Assembly: GCA_016867975.1 (NCBI GenBank)
Contig: VGIC01000012.1
Span: forward strand, 1 to 46,380
Direction: 5' to 3'
Source: Betaproteobacteria bacterium
GTDB taxonomy: Bacteria > Pseudomonadota > Gammaproteobacteria > Burkholderiales > Methylophilaceae
Length of the DNA stretch: 46,380 nt
A model generated the notes under the pieces. It searched no databases, was not told where the DNA came from, and saw only the letters and a program-made list of their open reading frames with translations. This document shows, in pieces, positions 43,443 through 46,380 of this stretch. Position 1 is the stretch's first letter. Each line of letters starts with the position of its first letter. The position numbers were made by a program, and so were the translations under genes.

Positions 43443-44534
43443 TTGCAGGTATTGCAGATTTGTCATTGCTACTATCCGCCATTCCTTGATTGTGCCCGGC
43501 AATATTCAACGCTTTTTGCCGGCATGGAATACAAAGTAGTCACCGTTTATCTCACTGGTGAGCCGAGTGAGGAGGTGGCAAGGGCTACATGTTCCGATGA
43601 GGTGATTTTTCTGGGCTATAAAAGTAGCGAGGTCAGAGGTCTCAAATTAAAAGCAATAGCGGAAATCAGAAAAATCCTGTCACGCGGAGAGTTCAAGTTC
43701 TGCATTGCACATCGATCAAAACCGACCTATGTGGCACTGCTTGCTAGCAAGCTGCCTGTCATCAGCATACACCACAATTATGACGACTTTGACCGTTTCA
43801 CTCGTCGCTTGCTGGTCAACATGTTCCGCAAAAGACTGCTATTGCTCGGCGTATCTGACTCTGTTAGTGACGAAATGCGTGCAAGTCTGCCAAAATGGCC
43901 GCATCACCAGATAGAAACTCTATATAACCGTATTAACGTTGCCGCAGTACAGGCTGAGTTTGAACCCAGAGAGTCGGCAAGGGCGTTTTTAGGCTTGCCG
44001 CAGCAAAGCTGGATAGTGGGCAACGTAGGCAGGCTGCATCATGACAAGGATCAGGCAACATTGCTACGCGGTTTTAAGCTAGCCTTACCACAACTGCCGG
44101 CCGGCAGTCTGCTTGTGATTATGGGTAAAGGGCCTCTGGAAAAAACACTGAAACAACAGGCCGTGGATTTAGGTATTGCAGCGTCTGTTATATTTACCGG
44201 TAATGTGCCAAATGGCAAAAAATACTTTAAGGCATTTGATGTGTTTGCACTGACCTCCGACCATGAGCCTTTTGGTATGGTGCTGCTGGAAGCCATGGCA
44301 GCCGAGTTGCCACTGATATGCGCTGACTGTGGCGGTGGTGCTGAAGTAGTTAGAGATGTTGGGCAGCTATTTCCATTGGGGGATGAGTACGCTTTGGCAA
44401 AATGTATTATTGCTGAGTATGCTAGTCGGGGAAATAGTCAAACTGCCAATGCACTGCATAAATTACAGGGTACTTTCTCAGATGAGGCTGTGCGAGAGCG
44501 ATTTTGGAAGTTGCCTTTTGTCAGCGCATTATGA
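43443..44534 (+). CDS. Glycosyltransferase family 4 (LPS core)
   Basis: 363 residues. It starts MQVLQICHCYYPPFLDCARQYSTLF, a usual GT4 opening, and has VGNVGRLHHDKDQATLLRGF, the GT1/GT4 C-domain core VIFTGNVPNGKKYFKAFDVFALTSDHEPFGMVLLEAMAAELP with the EPFGMVLLEA nucleotide-sugar motif. It resembles WapH near wapO in P. aeruginosa. I chose TTG 43443 because GGGAG lies 8 bp ahead and the protein then opens as in the family; in-frame ATG 43410 would overlap the kinase gene. Confidence 0.87.
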   Translation: MQVLQICHCYYPPFLDCARQYSTLFAGMEYKVVTVYLTGEPSEEVARATCSDEVIFLGYKSSEVRGLKLKAIAEIRKILSRGEFKFCIAHRSKPTYVALLASKLPVISIHHNYDDFDRFTRRLLVNMFRKRLLLLGVSDSVSDEMRASLPKWPHHQIETLYNRINVAAVQAEFEPRESARAFLGLPQQSWIVGNVGRLHHDKDQATLLRGFKLALPQLPAGSLLVIMGKGPLEKTLKQQAVDLGIAASVIFTGNVPNGKKYFKAFDVFALTSDHEPFGMVLLEAMAAELPLICADCGGGAEVVRDVGQLFPLGDEYALAKCIIAEYASRGNSQTANALHKLQGTFSDEAVRERFWKLPFVSAL

Positions 44535-44580
44535 AACACGCAACAGTTATGATGGATATTGAATAGAATCATCAATTGGG

Positions 44581-44598
44581 GCTTGAAACCGCTCAAGC
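44581..44598. terminator. Short hairpin between convergent genes
   Basis: GCTTGA-aaccgc-TCAAGC, a 6-bp stem with no T run on the plus strand, lies between the glycosyltransferase and the convergent transferase gene. Weak candidate only. Confidence 0.35.
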
Positions 44599-44617
44599 AG
44601 GCATAATTGGTTAATAT

Positions 44618-46126
44618 TTATCTAGACCAAAAAGTCTGATAGGTGTCAGAAGATTTAGTGATGTTTTCGTCCAGCCATTTAAAACGTTCGGAGTTATCTT
44701 TGATATCAATATTTTGTTGAAACCCAGAAATTCCTAGGCCAAGTTTCCCACCTCCTACATTGAGTCCAATGCTATCAAGTATTGAGGGGAAATGGTCAAA
44801 GTGGGTGATTTCATCTCTGTTCTTGGCGAGTCCATCTATAGGACTAATGTAACGATTGAAAACAAAACGCTCGGGTGATTGCAATATCCTATTGTATATA
44901 GGATTGATCATGACCAAATGGTCGCCCATGATAACGACAGTTGTGTTATCAAGATAGCCCCTTGCTTTAGCCCGTTCTATGAAGCCGGCAATCATATCGG
45001 CAGTACAGTCAACAATCCCTTCGAAATTGTTCGCTCCTTTCATCTTGCATGTATTGGAAAGATGACCCTCAGGCTGGTGCATGTCTAGAGTGAGTATGGT
45101 GAGATTGTATTGCTTGCCTGAACTGTGTAATGCAGCTAATTTTTGGTCAGCAATGTCGAATATGTCGTCGTCGTATAGCCCCCAATTATTCATGGTTATT
45201 CTTGAGGTATGCTGTTTTTCCAATTCTTCTTTACCATAAACCTCATCGTAACCGTGGGTTCTGAAGAAGGATCCTTTCCCTGCAAATGTGAGAGAGGCTC
45301 CACCCAAGAAAACGTTGTGGTACCCATTGGCCTTTAAGATGTCGCCTAAGCATTTAACATTAGGGAGAAAATTGCTATTTTGAGTGGCTTCATTTCTTCT
45401 TTTATCACCCATCCCGCCAAAGGCAGGTTTAAGAGGTATGCCGCATTGTGTGGCAACGATTCCTGCCATAGTCCAGCCAGTGCCTTGTGTTTGGCGTTGC
45501 TTTTCAAAACCTATGCCCCCAATAAATGATTTGTCTAGAGGGTGTAGCAGGTCTTTTTTGAAAAGCTCGCTATTTTGGTAAGTTGTTTCAAGTGATTCTA
45601 CATAAATGAGAATTAAATTCTTTCGGGAGCTTGGCTGAATTAGCTTTTCAGAAGCGGGAACATAGTGTTTCTCGAACAGGTCATCATGAAACGGTAGTAG
45701 TTGAGAGGCAACATAAGAGTATGCTGAGAAGTGGAACCCAGCATAAATTAGCGCAGATGTTAAGGCATAAACATGGGGGGCAAGAAGTAAGCTTTTGCCA
45801 ATTTTGGATCTACCAAGTTGGGCAAAGGTTTGATTCTTAACGTGGATAAGTGCTTTGTAGAGCCGTACTGTCAAATCCGGTGTGAGTAAGCAGATGGCAG
45901 TAGCAATTAAAAAGGGGAATACAAAGCAATAACGGATAAATTTCCAAATAACCTCTTTGTCAGAACTAAGCAGTCCTTCTGAGCCAAATTGTAAATGGTA
46001 TATGATTTGATCCATTGTCGTGGTGCCAAATGATCTGTATATCCAAAGGCAGCCGCCCAAAATGAAAAAACAAGCAAATAGGCATAGGAACTTAATGAAT
46101 AGATTTGTTGTGATTTTCATCGACAT
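44618..46126 (-). CDS. Phosphoglycerol transferase, MdoB/OpgB-like
   Basis: 502 residues. Three or four N-terminal membrane segments are followed by a periplasmic alkaline-phosphatase-fold domain: IYVESLETTY (residues 175-183), the nucleophile Thr in GTGWTMAGIVATQCGIPL (about 216-230), LDMHQPEGHL and MGDHLVM (metal ligands). It is nearest to OpgB, which moves phosphoglycerol to periplasmic glucans; transfer to LPS or another envelope glycan is also possible. The start is ATG 46126, or 46120 two codons on. It is preceded by 127 bp and then the IS end. Confidence 0.85.
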   Translation of the reverse strand: MSMKITTNLFIKFLCLFACFFILGGCLWIYRSFGTTTMDQIIYHLQFGSEGLLSSDKEVIWKFIRYCFVFPFLIATAICLLTPDLTVRLYKALIHVKNQTFAQLGRSKIGKSLLLAPHVYALTSALIYAGFHFSAYSYVASQLLPFHDDLFEKHYVPASEKLIQPSSRKNLILIYVESLETTYQNSELFKKDLLHPLDKSFIGGIGFEKQRQTQGTGWTMAGIVATQCGIPLKPAFGGMGDKRRNEATQNSNFLPNVKCLGDILKANGYHNVFLGGASLTFAGKGSFFRTHGYDEVYGKEELEKQHTSRITMNNWGLYDDDIFDIADQKLAALHSSGKQYNLTILTLDMHQPEGHLSNTCKMKGANNFEGIVDCTADMIAGFIERAKARGYLDNTTVVIMGDHLVMINPIYNRILQSPERFVFNRYISPIDGLAKNRDEITHFDHFPSILDSIGLNVGGGKLGLGISGFQQNIDIKDNSERFKWLDENITKSSDTYQTFWSR

Positions 46127-46253
46127 ATGAATTTTACAGCTGAGAAAGTTAGTTAGGATTAGGGGTTATTTTTCTTAATAAAAACAGCGTGCCTGTTATG
46201 AACGCAATTTGGTAGATATTGTAAACGATAAAGAAGGGCATGTTGATACTATT

Positions 46254-46380
46254 TGTAATCCCCCCATATTTAGCCACGGTTAAAAGTAGGGTTTAATGAC
46301 GTTCAATCAATTGCCTTGGTGGGACACCGCCAATGGCTGAATGAGGTCGTTCGTTATTGTAAGTCCAAAGCCACTTTGTG
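46254..46380 (-). mobile_element. End of an IS3-family insertion sequence (orfB side)
   Basis: From 46254 the sequence TGTAATCCCCCC...ATTTAGCC...TTAAAAGT is an imperfect inverted match to the IS end at 1-127, so both may be ends of the same element type in the same orientation. The element continues beyond the right edge. Confidence 0.75.
46293..46380 (-). CDS. IS3-family transposase OrfB, C-terminal fragment
   Basis: The minus strand encodes TKWLWTYNNERPHSAIGG followed by VPPRQLIERH-stop, the usual C-terminus of IS3-family OrfB (rve integrase domain). The catalytic DDE residues lie outside the window. Confidence 0.85.
   Translation of the reverse strand, partial: TKWLWTYNNERPHSAIGGVPPRQLIERH

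Noticed and set aside
1-46380. Composite transposon formed by the two flanking IS ends
   Set aside because: The enclosed DNA is mostly essential housekeeping genes in conserved operons; an assembly boundary at IS copies explains the edges better.

Overview
The window looks like the chromosome of a betaproteobacterium, most likely a member of the Methylophilaceae (Methylotenera/Methylophilus type). This is inferred from gene content and protein style: an Entner-Doudoroff pair (edd, eda), a RegB/RegA redox two-component system, a Pseudomonas-like LPS core cluster, and a tRNA-Ile(CAU) carrying a group I intron very like the one known from Azoarcus. No database search was possible, so the genus is not proven. 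Most of the window is conserved housekeeping DNA in dense operons on both strands.

Layout. 1-127: one end of an IS3-family element. 157-3924 (minus): a three-gene envelope cluster with a TonB-dependent receptor, a small His/Met-tailed periplasmic protein resembling copper-uptake-associated proteins, and a BNR-repeat propeller protein; a metal (possibly copper) uptake role is inferred. 4062-5943: regB-regA, divergent from the receptor. 6044-12623 (minus): murJ-ribF-ileS-lspA plus a sulfite-oxidase-like molybdoenzyme. 13103-15470: rpsP-rimM-trmD-rplS. 15593-19306: ogt, xerD, folB, plsY, tsaD. 19478-24249: the macromolecular-synthesis operon rpsU-yqeY-dnaG-rpoD, with a small IS5-like MITE between dnaG and rpoD. 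24261-24719: a broken tRNA-Ile 5' half, then the intron-bearing tRNA-Ile(CAU) gene. 24835-28705 (minus): grpE-dnaK-dnaJ with sigma-32-like promoters and a 27-bp inverted repeat between dnaK and dnaJ.

28843-38660 is envelope polysaccharide DNA: galE, waaC, waaG, waaP, an LpxL/HtrB-like acyltransferase, an InaA-like kinase, a methyltransferase, a tandem double-kinase protein and a NodU/CmcH-type carbamoyltransferase. The content resembles the Pseudomonas aeruginosa core-oligosaccharide cluster (waaC-waaG-waaP-wapP-...-wapO-wapH). The theme continues at 42057-46126 with an HAD phosphatase, another kinase-like protein, a glycosyltransferase and an OpgB/MdoB-like phosphoglycerol transferase. Between them are edd and eda, separated by palindromic repeats, and a decayed toxin-antitoxin locus with an integron-attC-like hairpin (38674-39056).

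The most interesting signals are the group I intron tRNA with its neighbouring intron-less 5' tRNA relic; a family of palindromic intergenic elements whose core hairpin covaries and two of which overlap the stop codon of the upstream gene; the decayed toxin-antitoxin/attC-like scar; the concentration of LPS-kinase-like domains (five in four proteins), two of which have Ser in place of the catalytic Asp; and the metal-uptake-like cluster. Both window edges carry exactly 127 nt of what look like the two ends of one IS, so the window may be a whole assembly contig broken at copies of that IS.
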